From Planctomycetota bacterium (GTDB taxonomy: Bacteria > Planctomycetota > UBA1135 > GCA-002748355): 64,000 nt of DNA. Position numbers and translations under genes: made by a program. This document shows, in pieces, positions 34,327 to 48,470 of this stretch (its first letter is position 1; every line of letters starts with the position of its first letter). Under the pieces are notes generated by a model that was given only the letters and a program-made list of their open reading frames with translations, had not been told where the DNA came from and ran no database searches. The DNA lies in assembly GCA_002748355.1 (NCBI GenBank), contig PDSF01000032.1, positions 1 through 64,000 of the forward strand, given 5' to 3'.

Positions 34327-34418
34327 GGATGAGAACGAAGGAGATCGCAGTCATTCGCAGGACTTCTGCGTTGCCTCTCCCCGACCGACGAGTCACGCGG
34401 CCGGGGAGGGGATAGCGA

Positions 34419-38642
<4,224 letters not shown>

Positions 38643-38757
38643 GGTGATCAACCCCGCGCGATGACGTTCGCGCGAACGAAGGAGGAATGCGAAAGGAGGA
38701 CGGCCGCGCAAGGCTCAGAACTGAGCGCCGGGCCGGTCAAAGGGAGCAGCGAAGGGA

Positions 38758-41700
38758 TCATCCGAGTAGAGCCTCTGGCGAGCCCTTGCGCTCGAGATCG
38801 ATGTCTAGGCCCAAACCGCGGAGTTCGTGGCAGAGCACCCCGAAGGAGACAGGCGTTCCGGGTTCGAGGATGTTCTCGCCCTTGACCATCGCCTCGTAGA
38901 TCTTCGTGCGTCCGTCTACGTCGTCGGACTTGACCGTCAACAGCTCCTGCAGGATGTGTGCAGCGCCGTAGGCCTCGAGGGCCCAGACCTCCATCTCGCC
39001 AAAGCGCTGACCGCCGAAGCGAGCCTTGCCGCCGAGTGGCTGCTGGGTAATCAATGAGTAGGGGCCGGTCGCCCGCGCGTGCACCTTGTCGTCGACCAGG
39101 TGGTGCAGCTTGAGCATGTAGATGTAGCCAACCGTGACCTTCTGCTCGAGCGGCTCGCCGCTGCGCCCGTCGTGCAGCACGGTCTTGCCCTCCTCGGGCA
39201 AACCGGCACGCCGGAGAGCATCCTCGATCTCCGCTTCGCTGGCCCCGTCAAAGACGGGGGTCACCGCCCGGAAGCCCAGCTTGCTCGCCGCCCAACCCAG
39301 GTGGGTCTCAAGGATCTGCCCGACGTTCATGCGCGAAGGCACACCCAGCGGGTTGAGCACGATGTCCACCGGCGTTCCGTCTTCGAGGAAGGGCATGTCT
39401 TCCTCGGGGAGGATCAGCGAGATGACGCCCTTGTTGCCGTGGCGGCCGGCCATCTTGTCGCCCACCGAAATCTTGCGCTTGCTGGCAACGAAGACCTTGA
39501 CCATCTCAAGGACGCCCTGCGGTAGCTCGTCGCCACGCGAGAGGCGGTTGACGCGCTTGTTTCGGTCAGCCTCGCGAGCCTTGATGCGGTCAGAGTATTC
39601 GCGAACCAACTCCTGAATCCGGGACTCGATCTTCTTGTCGCCAGACTCCATCGCGTGCTTGGTGATGAAGTCCTGAACTCGCTTGAGGTCGGCATACCTG
39701 ACTGCAGCCGGAATCTCGAGCGGCTCGCCTTCGTCATCACAGACCGGCTCGTTGAAGACCTTGTTGGCAGCTTCCAGCATCGACGCCATGGAATCGCGGA
39801 ACTGCTGCATGAAGTCCATTTCGGCCTGCTTGATCTCCTGCAGGTTCGCCTCGCGCTCGGCCTCGGTCAGGTTGACCTTGCGCGAGAACTTCTGCGCATC
39901 GATCACGATGCCTTCGACACCAGTCGGGACCTCAAGCGAGCTGTTCTTCACGTCTTCGCCCGCACGGCCGAAGATCGCGTGTAGCAGCTTCTCTTCTGGA
40001 GTCAGCTCGCTCTTCGACTTGGGCGCGACCTTGCCGACCAGGATGTCGCCAGCGCGAACGCGGGTGCCGACCTGGACAATGCCGCTCTCGTCGAGATGGG
40101 CCAGAGCCTTCTCGGAGACGTTGGGGATGTCGCGAGTAAACTCCTCACGGCCGAGCTTGGTCTCGCGGATCTCGATCTCGAACTCGTCGATGTGGATCGA
40201 GGTGTAGACGTCGTCCTTGACCAGGCGCTCGGAGAGCAGGATCGCGTCTTCGAAGTTGTAGCCATCCCAGGTCATGAAGGCGACGAGCAGGTTCTTGCCC
40301 AAGGCCAGCACGCCGTTCTGGGTGGCGGGACCATCGGCGAGGATGTCCCCGACCTTGACCTTGTCGCCTTCCTTGACGATCGGCTTTTGGTTGAGGCAGG
40401 TCTTCTCGTTGAGACGGCGGAACTTGCGCAGTTCGTATTTCTCGTCGTCGACCATGATCTGGGTCGCGTCGGCGAACTTGACCTGGCCATTGCGACGGGC
40501 CCGAACCACCATGCCGCTGTTGCGCGCAACGATGTCTTCCATGCCCGTGCCCACCAGGGGCAGCTCGGGGGTCAAGAGAGGAACCGCCTGCCGCTGCATG
40601 TTGGAGCCCATCAGCGCCCGGTTGGCGTCATCGTGCTCCAAGAAGGGAATGAGGCTCGCGGAAACGCCGACGACCTGCATCGGCGAGATGTCCATATAGC
40701 TGACTTCGTCGACGCCGACGGTCTCCGGCTCCCCCGCCTTGCGGCCGAGCACCCGCTCACCGACCAGCCGTCCCTTGTCGTCGATCTCGGCGTCGGCCGG
40801 GACGATGACGTGCTCCTGCTCCTCGTCGGCACGCAGCCACTCGACTTCGTCGGTGACCTTGCCCTTGCGCACCTTGCGGTAGGGGCAGACCAGGAAGCCG
40901 TAATCGTCCACGCCCGCGAAGAGCGACAGACTTGAGATCAGGCCGATATTGGTGCCTTCCGGCGTCTCGATCGGGCAGAGGCGCCCGTAGTGCGAGGTCT
41001 GCACGTCGCGGACTTCGAAGCCCGCGCGCTTGCGGTTGAGGCCACCAGGGCCCAGGGCCGAGAGTCGACGTTCGTGCGCCAACTGGCTCAAGGGGTTGGT
41101 CTGGTCGACGACCTGACTCAGCTCGCCCCGAGCAAAGAAGAAATCAATCGCGGAAGAGAAGGTCTTGGCGTTGATCAGGTTGCGAGGGGTGACACCTTCG
41201 CCAACATCGTTGCTCTCGAGCGTCATCCGCTCCTGCGCAGTCCGGCGCAGCTTGAGCAGGCCCTTGCGGAACTCCTCGCCGGCAAGCTCGAGGATGGTCC
41301 GCACTCGGCGGTTACCCAAGTGGTCGATATCGTCGAGCTCGCCGGTGCCAGCACGCAGCTTCAGCAGGTACTGGATGGCGTTGACAAAGTCGCTTGGCTC
41401 GAGCGTCATCTGCTCTTCGCCTACATGCTGGCCGAACTTGCGGTTCAGGCGGAAGCGGCCAACCCGGCCCAAGCGGTAGCGGGTCGCGTCGAAGAACTTC
41501 TCATTGAAGAGATCGCGAGCCTTGTCGGCGTTTGGCGGGTTACCCGGACGCAGGCGCTGATAAATCTTCATCAACGCCTCTTCGTGGACCGTCGTCGTGT
41601 CCTCCTTGAGGGAGTTGATGATCAGACGATCCTCGGGCTCAACGATGACCTCGACCTGAGCGATTTCCTGCTCGGCGATGTGCAAGGCCGCCTCGTCGGA

Positions 41701-42570
41701 GATCTCTTCCCCCGAGGGAACGATGATCTCACCCGAGCTCAAGTTGACGATATCGCCAACGGCGATGGTCTTGTTCAAGCGGTCGGCGAAGCGCTGGTCC
41801 GGCTCGCTTTTCTTCCGCTTGATGACCTTGGTGTTCTCAGCGTAGAACTCGCGGAGGATATCGCGGTCGGTCGAGAAACGCGGATCCATCGCCCGCAGCA
41901 GGGTCATGGCGCTGAACTTGCCCGACTGGTCAATGCGGACCTGGACGGTCTCCTTCTTGCCGACGCTGACCTCGATCCAGCTACCGCGCTCGGGGATGAT
42001 CCAGCAGGAATGCAGCTCGCGGTCACCGGTCACGACCTCGACGCTGAAGTCGACGCCCGGCGAGCGGTGCAGCTGGCTCACGATCACGCGCTCGGAACCA
42101 TTCACGATGAACTCGCCACCGCCGATCATCACCGGGATCTCGCCCAGGTAGACCTCTTCCTCCACCGTCGTCGAGCCCCCCACCCGGCGGACATGCACCT
42201 TGAAGGGATAGCCGTAGGTCAGGCGTAGCTTGCGGCACTCATCCGGGTCGTAGCGCGGCTGTGAGAGTTCGTAGCCCAGGAACTCCAGTCGGATTTCCTT
42301 GTCGTAGGACTCGATCGGGAAGATCTCTTCGAGCAGGGCCTGCAAGCCGATGCTCTCGCGCTTATCCGGCGCGACATCAATCTGCAAAAAGTCCGAGTAG
42401 GACTTGGTCTGGAGTTCCACGAGATTGGGGATATCGACGACCGGTCGATAGAGCCCGTAGTTGATGGTCTCCAGCTGACCGGGCAGCTCGACGGCTTGGC
42501 TCCGAACCCGATACATCGGATCCGAGGCGCTGCGGCTGAGTCCCTCGCCTACTTGCTTGGAAGAATCCAT
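38758..42570 (-). CDS. rpoB: DNA-directed RNA polymerase beta subunit
   Basis: 1270 residues. N-terminal lobes, then the rifampicin cluster near residues 480-506 reading [20 protein letters not shown]. The active-centre region includes [35 protein letters not shown] and [20 protein letters not shown], and near the C-terminus [20 protein letters not shown]. Relative to E. coli, Asp516, His526, Arg529 and Ser531 equivalents are kept, while the leading GSSQ reads ARGE. rpoC begins 115 bases later. Confidence 0.98.
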   Translation of the reverse strand: MDSSKQVGEGLSRSASDPMYRVRSQAVELPGQLETINYGLYRPVVDIPNLVELQTKSYSDFLQIDVAPDKRESIGLQALLEEIFPIESYDKEIRLEFLGYELSQPRYDPDECRKLRLTYGYPFKVHVRRVGGSTTVEEEVYLGEIPVMIGGGEFIVNGSERVIVSQLHRSPGVDFSVEVVTGDRELHSCWIIPERGSWIEVSVGKKETVQVRIDQSGKFSAMTLLRAMDPRFSTDRDILREFYAENTKVIKRKKSEPDQRFADRLNKTIAVGDIVNLSSGEIIVPSGEEISDEAALHIAEQEIAQVEVIVEPEDRLIINSLKEDTTTVHEEALMKIYQRLRPGNPPNADKARDLFNEKFFDATRYRLGRVGRFRLNRKFGQHVGEEQMTLEPSDFVNAIQYLLKLRAGTGELDDIDHLGNRRVRTILELAGEEFRKGLLKLRRTAQERMTLESNDVGEGVTPRNLINAKTFSSAIDFFFARGELSQVVDQTNPLSQLAHERRLSALGPGGLNRKRAGFEVRDVQTSHYGRLCPIETPEGTNIGLISSLSLFAGVDDYGFLVCPYRKVRKGKVTDEVEWLRADEEQEHVIVPADAEIDDKGRLVGERVLGRKAGEPETVGVDEVSYMDISPMQVVGVSASLIPFLEHDDANRALMGSNMQRQAVPLLTPELPLVGTGMEDIVARNSGMVVRARRNGQVKFADATQIMVDDEKYELRKFRRLNEKTCLNQKPIVKEGDKVKVGDILADGPATQNGVLALGKNLLVAFMTWDGYNFEDAILLSERLVKDDVYTSIHIDEFEIEIRETKLGREEFTRDIPNVSEKALAHLDESGIVQVGTRVRAGDILVGKVAPKSKSELTPEEKLLHAIFGRAGEDVKNSSLEVPTGVEGIVIDAQKFSRKVNLTEAEREANLQEIKQAEMDFMQQFRDSMASMLEAANKVFNEPVCDDEGEPLEIPAAVRYADLKRVQDFITKHAMESGDKKIESRIQELVREYSDRIKAREADRNKRVNRLSRGDELPQGVLEMVKVFVASKRKISVGDKMAGRHGNKGVISLILPEEDMPFLEDGTPVDIVLNPLGVPSRMNVGQILETHLGWAASKLGFRAVTPVFDGASEAEIEDALRRAGLPEEGKTVLHDGRSGEPLEQKVTVGYIYMLKLHHLVDDKVHARATGPYSLITQQPLGGKARFGGQRFGEMEVWALEAYGAAHILQELLTVKSDDVDGRTKIYEAMVKGENILEPGTPVSFGVLCHELRGLGLDIDLERKGSPEALLG

Positions 42571-43332
42571 TGCGCTCTTTGCTCCTGCTGTTGAGGACAG
42601 CCTGATTTGGGCTCAGGCAAAGCAGAGCCCTTGCTCAGGCATCGCCAGAGCGAGCCGCCTTGAAGATGCAGGCCCACTCTGCGGTCCAATCATTCCTGAC
42701 TTTTGTCGCGCGCTAGGCGACACGTATCCAAACAGGCGGACCTGCCTCGCAGGCACCGCCCTTCACTCTCGACTCCTGGCTGAGATGCCCAGCCCAAGGG
42801 AAAGGCACCCGCCGCATCGCACCTCTCCGCTCACGGCCAGGAAACCCCGGAGCGCTATCTCGTGCGTCGCAGCGTCGATGTGTCGTGACCACTCGCGCGG
42901 TCGAGTCGTACCCTGGAACCAAGGGCCCAAGGTATCAGGGTGAGAACCAGCAGCCGATGAGGCTCCAGGCTCAGCACCAATCACTAAGGTTGAAAAAACA
43001 CCAAGCCCTAAAACGGTCCCCTAGAAAGGAACCCGATAAAGCGCCACTAAGCCCGAACCCAAGACCTCTCTAAGGCCCGCCCCTCTGCGGCTGCGAAGGC
43101 AGCCTCAAGCTGAAAAGAAAGGGCGACCCACTCAAGCGAATCGCGGGAGTCTACTTCGGCACCTAGACAAGAAAAGCCCTTAGCCGTGAAAAACACGGGG
43201 AGAGGGCAGGGCCCTCTGATGCCAAACAGCACCAAAGAACTCTGCCCTCGCTCAGGCAGGCCCGGCCGTAGCCGACCCCGGAAGCGCGGAGGCCTCGATC
43301 CAGCAAACTGGGATCCTCATAGAGGAACCGAG
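42571..43332. other. Long rplL-rpoB spacer, no supported gene
   Basis: 762 bases between rplL and rpoB. Small open frames lack homology and ribosome-binding sites. The notable content is the hairpin cluster at 43184-43249 near the rplL end; the rpoB-proximal part shows no clear promoter. Confidence 0.6.
43184..43249 (-). promoter_or_regulatory. Candidate attenuator with alternative hairpins after rplL
   Basis: On the minus strand, in order: GAGGGCAG (43242-43249), AGAGGGC (43211-43217), GCCCTCT (43201-43207) and the stem CCGTG-TTTTT-CACGG (43184-43198). AGAGGGC pairs with GCCCTCT (7 bp, 3-nt loop). GAGGGCAG can instead pair with CTGCCCTC (43202-43209), which would prevent that hairpin. This mutually exclusive layout, 84-130 bases after rplL, recalls the rplL-rpoB attenuator of enterobacteria. 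Confidence 0.5.
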
Positions 43333-43746
43333 TTACTTGACCTCGACCTCGGCTCCAGCCTCTTCGAGCTTCTTCTGGACCGTCTCGGCCTCGTCCTTGC
43401 TCACGCCTTCCTTGACAGGAGTCGGAGCGCTCTCGACCAGAGCCTTGGCTTCCTTCAGACCCAGCGAGGTGATCTCGCGGACGGCCTTGATGACCTGGAT
43501 CTTGGTGCCGCCCGGCGCCTTCAAGATGACATCGAACTCGGTCTTTTCTGGCGCAGCATCATCACCGCCACCGGCTCCAGGAGCCGCAACGGCAACCGCG
43601 GCAGGAGCCGCAGCCGAGACACCCCAGCGCTCCTCGAGCGCCTTGACCAGCTTGGCAGCGCTGCCCAAGGACAGCTTGTCGAGCTTCTCAAAGATTTCTT
43701 CGAGCTCGCTGTCGAGCTCAACCTTTTCAATCGTTTCTTCGCTCAT
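43333..43746 (-). CDS. rplL: 50S ribosomal protein L7/L12 (bL12)
   Basis: 137 residues from ATG 43746, with GGAGG 5-6 bases upstream; ATG 43758 lacks one. N-terminal dimerisation helix ([20 protein letters not shown]), an Ala/Pro/Gly hinge near 50-70, and the C-terminal factor-binding domain ([37 protein letters not shown]). It forms the flexible stalk recruiting translational GTPases. About 12 residues longer than E. coli. Confidence 0.97.
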   Translation of the reverse strand: MSEETIEKVELDSELEEIFEKLDKLSLGSAAKLVKALEERWGVSAAAPAAVAVAAPGAGGGDDAAPEKTEFDVILKAPGGTKIQVIKAVREITSLGLKEAKALVESAPTPVKEGVSKDEAETVQKKLEEAGAEVEVK

Positions 43747-43914
43747 CGGGACCTCCACGTCTTTCGATTTCGCTGTGATGGTTGCTTTGGATGCGCCTCT
43801 GAGACCCAGGACTGCTTAGACCCAGGGCTCCGCCACATCGCTTATGGATTGTTGTGCTCCCCCTCCGAGCAGAAGGCTGCAGGAGGAGCGGGTGATTCGA
43901 GGAGCAAGCGGCGC

Positions 43915-44463
43915 TCAGGCCGCGTCGCCCTCACCGGCTTCGCCGCCTTCGCCGTCGGCATGTTGCTGCAGACAGCGAGCGAGACCACTGGGAACGGCCG
44001 AGATGACAGTTGCCAGCATGCGGCTCGGACCAGCGATGGCCGAGAGCAGCATCGAGCGGACCGTGTCCTTGTCGGGCATGTCCGCGATGCCCTTGGCATC
44101 CTCGCCCTCGATCAGCTCGCCTTCAACGACGCCAGCGAGGACATTGATCTCGATCTCGCGATGCTCCTTCTGGAAGTCACGCACGAGCTTGGCAGCCGTG
44201 ATCGCACGCTCTTCTGGCGCGAAGACGAGGCCGCACTTGCCGGTCAGCTTCTCATTGAGCTGGAAACCGCGATCGGCCAGCGCCTTGGTCATCAAGCGGT
44301 TCTTCGCCACCTTCATCTCGATTTCGTTATCGAGGAAGCGACGGCGAAGATCACTGGCCTGCGCGACCGTCATCTTGTCGAAGCGAACGACGACGCAAGA
44401 GCCCATCGACTCAAGGCCGCGATCGAATTCCGCGAGGGTAAGTTTGCCGACGATGTTAGGCAT
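43915..44463 (-). CDS. rplJ: 50S ribosomal protein L10 (uL10)
   Basis: 182 residues from ATG 44463. RFDKMTVAQASDLRRRFLDN, EMKVAKNRLMTKALADRGFQ and FAPEERAITAAKLVRDFQKE match the RNA-binding domain; the C-terminal helix that carries L12 dimers is followed by an acidic tail (GEGGEAGEGDAA). With L12 it usually autoregulates the operon. The ATG overlaps the rplA end by 8 bases. Confidence 0.95.
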   Translation of the reverse strand: MPNIVGKLTLAEFDRGLESMGSCVVVRFDKMTVAQASDLRRRFLDNEIEMKVAKNRLMTKALADRGFQLNEKLTGKCGLVFAPEERAITAAKLVRDFQKEHREIEINVLAGVVEGELIEGEDAKGIADMPDKDTVRSMLLSAIAGPSRMLATVISAVPSGLARCLQQHADGEGGEAGEGDAA

Positions 44464-45301
44464 GGCTTGAGCCCTCCGCTGAGACGTTGAGACGGATACC
44501 CGGCCCCATCGTCGAAGAAACAGTGACCTTGGTGACAAAAGCACCCCGCGCCTGGGACGGCTTCAGAGTGCGGAGATGGCTAACGAAGGCCTGGGCGTTA
44601 TCCGCCAGCTGCTCCGGGGAGAAGCTGCGCTTACCCAGAGGCGCGTGGACATTGGCGCCCTTATCCGTGCGGAACTCCACCTTACCGGCGGCGAACTCGG
44701 CGACGGCCTGGGCAACGTTGGGAGTCACGGTGCCGGCCTTCGGCGAGGGCATCTTGCCCTGCGGACCAAGGACGCGACCGAGACGGCCAACGTGCCTCAT
44801 CATGTCGGGCGAAGCGATGGCGACATCAAAGTCGAGCCAACCACCCTCGATCTTCTTGGCGAGATCAGCAGAGCCGACCTCAATCGCCCCCGCCTTCTTG
44901 GCCTCTTCGGCCTTATCGCCTTCGGCAAAGGCGATGACGCGGACGACCTTACCGATACCGTGCGGCAAGCTAACGGCGCCACGCACCAGCTGATCGGTCT
45001 TCTTCGGGTTGATTCCGAGGCGAACCACGATCTCGACGGTCTCGTCGAACTTGGCCCCCGGCAACTCCTTCAGCAGCTTGAAGGCCTCGACCGGCTCATA
45101 CTGCCGCATGCGATCGACCTTCTCCTTGGCGCCACGGAAGCGGCGACTATTGGAGAAACGACCGCGATACCAGCGCTTCTTCGGGCCGCTGTCAGAACCG
45201 AGGCTATCCTCAGCCTGATTCTCTTTGACTTGATCCGGGGTGCTCTGGGCAGGGGCGGCCTGGGCTTCTTGCTCCACGGCCTTGTTCTTTTCTTCGGCCA
45301 T
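44456..45301 (-). CDS. rplA: 50S ribosomal protein L1 (uL1) with N-terminal extension
   Basis: 281 residues from ATG 45301. The canonical core starts near residue 55 (RGAKEKVDRMRQYEPVEAFK) and includes GRLGRVLGPQGKMPSPKAGT and EFRTDKGANVHAPLGKRSF. The first about 50 residues are a low-complexity extension: acidic/Gln-rich (KNKAVEQEAQAAPAQSTPDQ), then basic (KKRWYRGRFSNSRRFRG), absent from E. coli L1 (234 residues). L1 moves the L1 stalk and commonly represses rplK-rplA. The start is four bases after the rplK stop. Confidence 0.95.
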   Translation of the reverse strand: MAEEKNKAVEQEAQAAPAQSTPDQVKENQAEDSLGSDSGPKKRWYRGRFSNSRRFRGAKEKVDRMRQYEPVEAFKLLKELPGAKFDETVEIVVRLGINPKKTDQLVRGAVSLPHGIGKVVRVIAFAEGDKAEEAKKAGAIEVGSADLAKKIEGGWLDFDVAIASPDMMRHVGRLGRVLGPQGKMPSPKAGTVTPNVAQAVAEFAAGKVEFRTDKGANVHAPLGKRSFSPEQLADNAQAFVSHLRTLKPSQARGAFVTKVTVSSTMGPGIRLNVSAEGSSHA

Positions 45302-45305
45302 CAGC

Positions 45306-45737
45306 TCAGCCCTCCACTCGAATGCCCATCGAACGGGCGGTCCCGGAAAGCACGCGCACGGCGGCGTCCATGGAGTTGACCTTGAGGTCCTTCTCCTTGA
45401 TCTTGGCGATCTCCTCGAGCTGGGCCCGCGTGACCTTGCCGACAAAGACGGTGCCGGTTTCGCCACTAGCCTTATCCAGCCCAAGCGCCTTCTTGATCAG
45501 GGTTGCAGCCGGCGGACTCTTGAGTTCGAAGCTGAACGAACGATCCTTATAGATCGACACGATGCAGGGAATCAGCAGGCCCTGCTGCTCGCGCGTGGCG
45601 TCGTTGAACTGCTTGACGAACTCCCCCATGTTCACGCCGTGGGGACCCAGGGCGGTGCCCACGGGCGGCGCAGGGGTTGCCTGCCCAGCCGGGATCTGGA
45701 GCTTTACGGAAGCGGTGACTTCCTTCTTCGGTGCCAT
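45306..45737 (-). CDS. rplK: 50S ribosomal protein L11 (uL11)
   Basis: 143 residues: KLQIPAGQATPAPPVGTALG, HGVNMGEFVKQFNDATREQ, FELKSPPAATLIKKALGLD and MDAAVRVLSGTARSMGIRVE. Part of the GTPase-associated centre, binding 23S helices 43/44 and needed for stringent factor activation. First gene of the L11-L1-L10-L12-rpoBC group; nusG, normally just upstream, is absent. Confidence 0.98.
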   Translation of the reverse strand: MAPKKEVTASVKLQIPAGQATPAPPVGTALGPHGVNMGEFVKQFNDATREQQGLLIPCIVSIYKDRSFSFELKSPPAATLIKKALGLDKASGETGTVFVGKVTRAQLEEIAKIKEKDLKVNSMDAAVRVLSGTARSMGIRVEG

Positions 45738-45788
45738 CTTGTTCCTCCCGCGGTTTGAACGGACCTAGCGGCCCTCCCGCGAATGGTG

Positions 45789-45887
45789 GCGCGTCTGTGA
45801 AACGCGACCTGAGGGGTATCGCAGCGACGTTTCGAGAGACTCTCGAAGGCCCTACGTGTGTATTCGTTTGTTTCCGCCTGGCGGAAA
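45789..45887 (-). promoter_or_regulatory. Structured rplK leader with three hairpins
   Basis: Between promoter and rplK: TTTCCGC(45871-45877)/GCGGAAA(45881-45887), TTCGAGA(45831-45837)/TCTCGAA(45841-45847), and a GCGT/ACGC stem near 45791-45804. The first two are perfect 7-bp hairpins with 3-base loops. Candidate L1 or transcriptional control region of the operon leader. Confidence 0.5.
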
Positions 45888-45896
45888 GGGGCGAAG

Positions 45897-45925
45897 AGTA
45901 TGGAGACGGCCCAAGACACGGTCAA
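45897..45925 (-). promoter_or_regulatory. Sigma70-type promoter of rplK operon
   Basis: On the minus strand TTGACC (45920-45925) and CATACT (45897-45902) with a 17-bp spacer. The predicted start near 45890 gives a leader of about 150 bases before rplK. Confidence 0.72.
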
Positions 45926-45995
45926 GGCTGGAGCCTCGGGTTTCTGCTCGCCCCTGGCCTTCTCCGATCCTCGCTCTGCTCTAGCCGTCCTGCTG

Positions 45996-46811
45996 CTACT
46001 CGCCCTGGAACTGCGGCTTCCTCTTCTCCAAAAAGGCCGTCATTCCTTCGTGCATGTCGTTCGTCGACGAAATCATCCCGAAGATGTCAGCCTCAAGGCT
46101 GAGCCCTTCTTCGAGGGTCATATCGAAACCGCGACGCACGACTTCCTTTGCCATCCGCACGGCCAGCGGCCCCTGCTGGGCAATCTTGCGCGCCGTCTTC
46201 TTGGCCTCGTCGAGCAGGGCTGCCGGCTCGAAGACCTTGTTGACCAGGCCAATGCGCAGAGCCTCCTCCGCGTCGATCTTGCCGCCACTCATGATCAACT
46301 CGAGCGCATGTCCCATGCCGACCAACCGCGGTAAGCGCTGGGTGCCGCCGTATCCAGGAACAATGCCCAGCCCAACCTCAGGCAGCCCAAACAGCGCATT
46401 GCTGCTTGCGTAACGGAAGTCGCAAGCCAGAGCCAACTCGCAGCCCCCACCAAGGGCGAAGCCATTGACCGCCGCGATCACCGGCATCATGCAGTTCTCG
46501 ATGTCGTGAAAGACCTGCTGGCCAAGGTGGGAGTTTTCACGCCCATCCAGGACACCCTGCTCGGCGAGCATCTCGATATCGGCGCCAGCGACAAAGGACT
46601 TGTCGCCCCCACCGGTGATCACCAGCGCAGCCACATCCTCGTCTTCGAGGGCCTGATCGACGCAGTCCGAGAGCTCCAAGAGCACCTCGTTATCGAGGGC
46701 ATTGAGCTTCTCGGGCCGGTTGATGGTCAGCACGACGATGCCGTCGTCGTTCTCGTATTCCACGTTCCTGGGAGGATCGAACTCTTCGCCCTTCATGTCG
46801 TCGTCACTCAT
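45996..46811 (-). CDS. Enoyl-CoA hydratase/isomerase family protein
   Basis: 271 residues from ATG 46811, overlapping the cyclophilin stop by 8 bases. Crotonase fold with oxyanion-hole segments (DKSFVAGADIEMLAEQG) and both catalytic glutamates of true hydratases: Glu in GGGCELALACDFRYASS and in LPEVGLGIVPGYGGTQRL. It therefore probably hydrates 2-enoyl-CoA in beta-oxidation or a related pathway. An acyl-CoA dehydrogenase is encoded about 11.5 kb upstream in transcription. The substrate cannot be read from sequence. Confidence 0.88.
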   Translation of the reverse strand: MSDDDMKGEEFDPPRNVEYENDDGIVVLTINRPEKLNALDNEVLLELSDCVDQALEDEDVAALVITGGGDKSFVAGADIEMLAEQGVLDGRENSHLGQQVFHDIENCMMPVIAAVNGFALGGGCELALACDFRYASSNALFGLPEVGLGIVPGYGGTQRLPRLVGMGHALELIMSGGKIDAEEALRIGLVNKVFEPAALLDEAKKTARKIAQQGPLAVRMAKEVVRRGFDMTLEEGLSLEADIFGMISSTNDMHEGMTAFLEKRKPQFQGE

Positions 46812-47430
46812 CACTGCCTCCATCTTGATTCTTGTTCGCCTCGCCGCCGGGAGCATCCTCCCCGGATTCCTGCGCACCAGGAGCCGGCTCACCGTCACAG
46901 GCCTCGCCGCCGGAGCCCAGCGACTGAATACGCACCGCCTGCAGCCGCACCGGCTGGACCGGGACACTCCGCTCACCGGTCGAGGAGTATTCACAATCAA
47001 TCGTGGCGATAGCGTCGAGCGTCTCCTCGCCTTCGACGAGCTGCCCGAAGGCTGTGTATTTACCGTCCAGGTGCCCGGCATGGTCGGCGTGCACGATGAA
47101 AAACTGGCTCCCGGCGCTGTTCGGATCCTGGGAACGCGCCATCGAAATCACGCCACGCCGATGCTCGGTATCGTTGAACTCCGCATCGATCGTGTAGCCC
47201 GGTCCACCGGTGCCGCTGCCGTTCGGGCAGCCGCCCTGGACCATGAAGTCCTTGATAACCCGGTGGAAGAGCAGTCCGTCGTAGAAGCCGTCCTGCGCCA
47301 GCTTCAGGAAGTTGAACACCGTCTTCGGCGCCTTCTCGGGAAAAAAGCCGATGCGCATCTGGCCCTTATCCGTCTCGAGGACAGCCTGCAGCTGGGACAG
47401 ATCGGTGGTTTCGAGGTCAATAAGAGTCAT
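46804..47430 (-). CDS. Cytoplasmic cyclophilin-type peptidyl-prolyl isomerase
   Basis: 208 residues from ATG 47430 (GGAG upstream). No signal peptide. Active-site blocks: FNFLKLAQDGFYDGLLFHRV, IKDFMVQGGCPNGSGTGG, and SAGSQFFIVHADHAGHLDGK. The last about 40 residues are a low-complexity acidic/Gly tail (GEDAPGGEANKNQDGGSDE) after the domain. It catalyses cis-trans isomerisation of X-Pro bonds. It sits directly after an exported paralogue. Confidence 0.92.
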   Translation of the reverse strand: MTLIDLETTDLSQLQAVLETDKGQMRIGFFPEKAPKTVFNFLKLAQDGFYDGLLFHRVIKDFMVQGGCPNGSGTGGPGYTIDAEFNDTEHRRGVISMARSQDPNSAGSQFFIVHADHAGHLDGKYTAFGQLVEGEETLDAIATIDCEYSSTGERSVPVQPVRLQAVRIQSLGSGGEACDGEPAPGAQESGEDAPGGEANKNQDGGSDE

Positions 47431-47468
47431 GGTCTTTCGCTCCGCTGGGCCAGGCCTGGCCCATGATT

Positions 47469-48455
47469 TCACTTCAGGGTCGGCAGCAGCACGGCGCGCA
47501 GCAGCTGCACGTCGACACTCGGTCGCGAGATTTCGCGCCGGTTGAGCGGCTGCGCCTGCACCGGCACCTTGGCGATGCGGTCCAGGGTATCGAGGCCCTC
47601 GACAAGCTTGCCAAAGACGGCATAACGCCGGTCCAGGTCAGGCCGATTCGCATGCATCACGAAGAACTGGCTGCCACCGGTATTCGGCCGGCCAAGGTTG
47701 GCCATCGACAAGACGCCCCGGCGATGAGTCAGGTCCGAGAACTCATCCTGCAGCTGATAACCAGGCCCCCCCGAACCATCGTCCATCGGGTTGGCGTTCT
47801 TGGTCTTGGGACAACCACCTTGGATCATGAAGCCCTCGACCACACGGTGGAACTTGGTCCCGTCGTAGAAGCCGTCCTTCGCCAGCTTGACGAAGTTGTG
47901 CACCGTCTTTGGCGCCTTGTCCGGACGAAAGCTCACCAACATCGTCCCGTAGTTGGTCACCAGCGCGACCTGTGTCTTGGCCAGATCGAGGTCGGCCATC
48001 GTGAGCGCATCGGGACGGCAGACCACCGTGATCGGGGTTCGGGTCTTCGAGTCGCCGAGCGCCTGCACCGCCAGCTCATAGGTCCTGCCCGCTCGCAGAT
48101 CTTGGCCGTAGCGGCGCAGGATCACTTCCATATCAAGGGGCAGCCGCAGCTCCAGCCGGGTGCCGCTGGCAAGCTTCCAAGGCTCGCGCTTTTTCTCCGG
48201 CTTGGGCGCCAGGGTCCCGAGCGGCTCCCCAGCGAGGAAGAGCTCGATCCCAGAGCCGTCGAGCACTCCTAGGTCCAGCAAGCTTTCCTGGCGGGCTGTA
48301 ACGCTGATGCGCAGGAAGAAGGTGTCGCTGCTGCGGACATAACGACCCTCGGGCGAGAGGACGACCTGCAAGGCCTTGCCGCCATCCTGGGCCACGCTGC
48401 CGCCAGAGCAGAGTAGGGACAAGGCCAAGAGAAAGAGAATGCTCGCACTGCGCAT
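47469..48455 (-). CDS. Exported cyclophilin-type peptidyl-prolyl isomerase
   Basis: 328 residues with a signal peptide (SASILFLLALSLLCSGGSVA, likely cut near AQ-DG). Residues about 25-155 form an unrecognised beta-rich N-terminal domain, followed by a cyclophilin domain (FVKLAKDGFYDGTKFHRVVE, GFMIQGGCPKTKNANPMDDG, TGGSQFFVMHANRPDLDRRY). It should act in the periplasm. It lies immediately after bamA, so it probably assists folding of outer-membrane or secreted proteins, in place of an SurA-like isomerase. Confidence 0.88.
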   Translation of the reverse strand: MRSASILFLLALSLLCSGGSVAQDGGKALQVVLSPEGRYVRSSDTFFLRISVTARQESLLDLGVLDGSGIELFLAGEPLGTLAPKPEKKREPWKLASGTRLELRLPLDMEVILRRYGQDLRAGRTYELAVQALGDSKTRTPITVVCRPDALTMADLDLAKTQVALVTNYGTMLVSFRPDKAPKTVHNFVKLAKDGFYDGTKFHRVVEGFMIQGGCPKTKNANPMDDGSGGPGYQLQDEFSDLTHRRGVLSMANLGRPNTGGSQFFVMHANRPDLDRRYAVFGKLVEGLDTLDRIAKVPVQAQPLNRREISRPSVDVQLLRAVLLPTLK

Positions 48456-48470
48456 CGAAGAACCCCGTGC

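Noticed and set aside
42571..43332. Small ORFs in the rplL-rpoB spacer as genes
   Set aside because: No ribosome-binding sites, no conserved motifs, mutually overlapping on both strands.
47469..48455. Lipoprotein signal (Cys in LSLLCSGG) in the exported cyclophilin
   Set aside because: The residue before Cys is Leu, which does not fit a lipobox; a standard signal peptidase I site further on is better.
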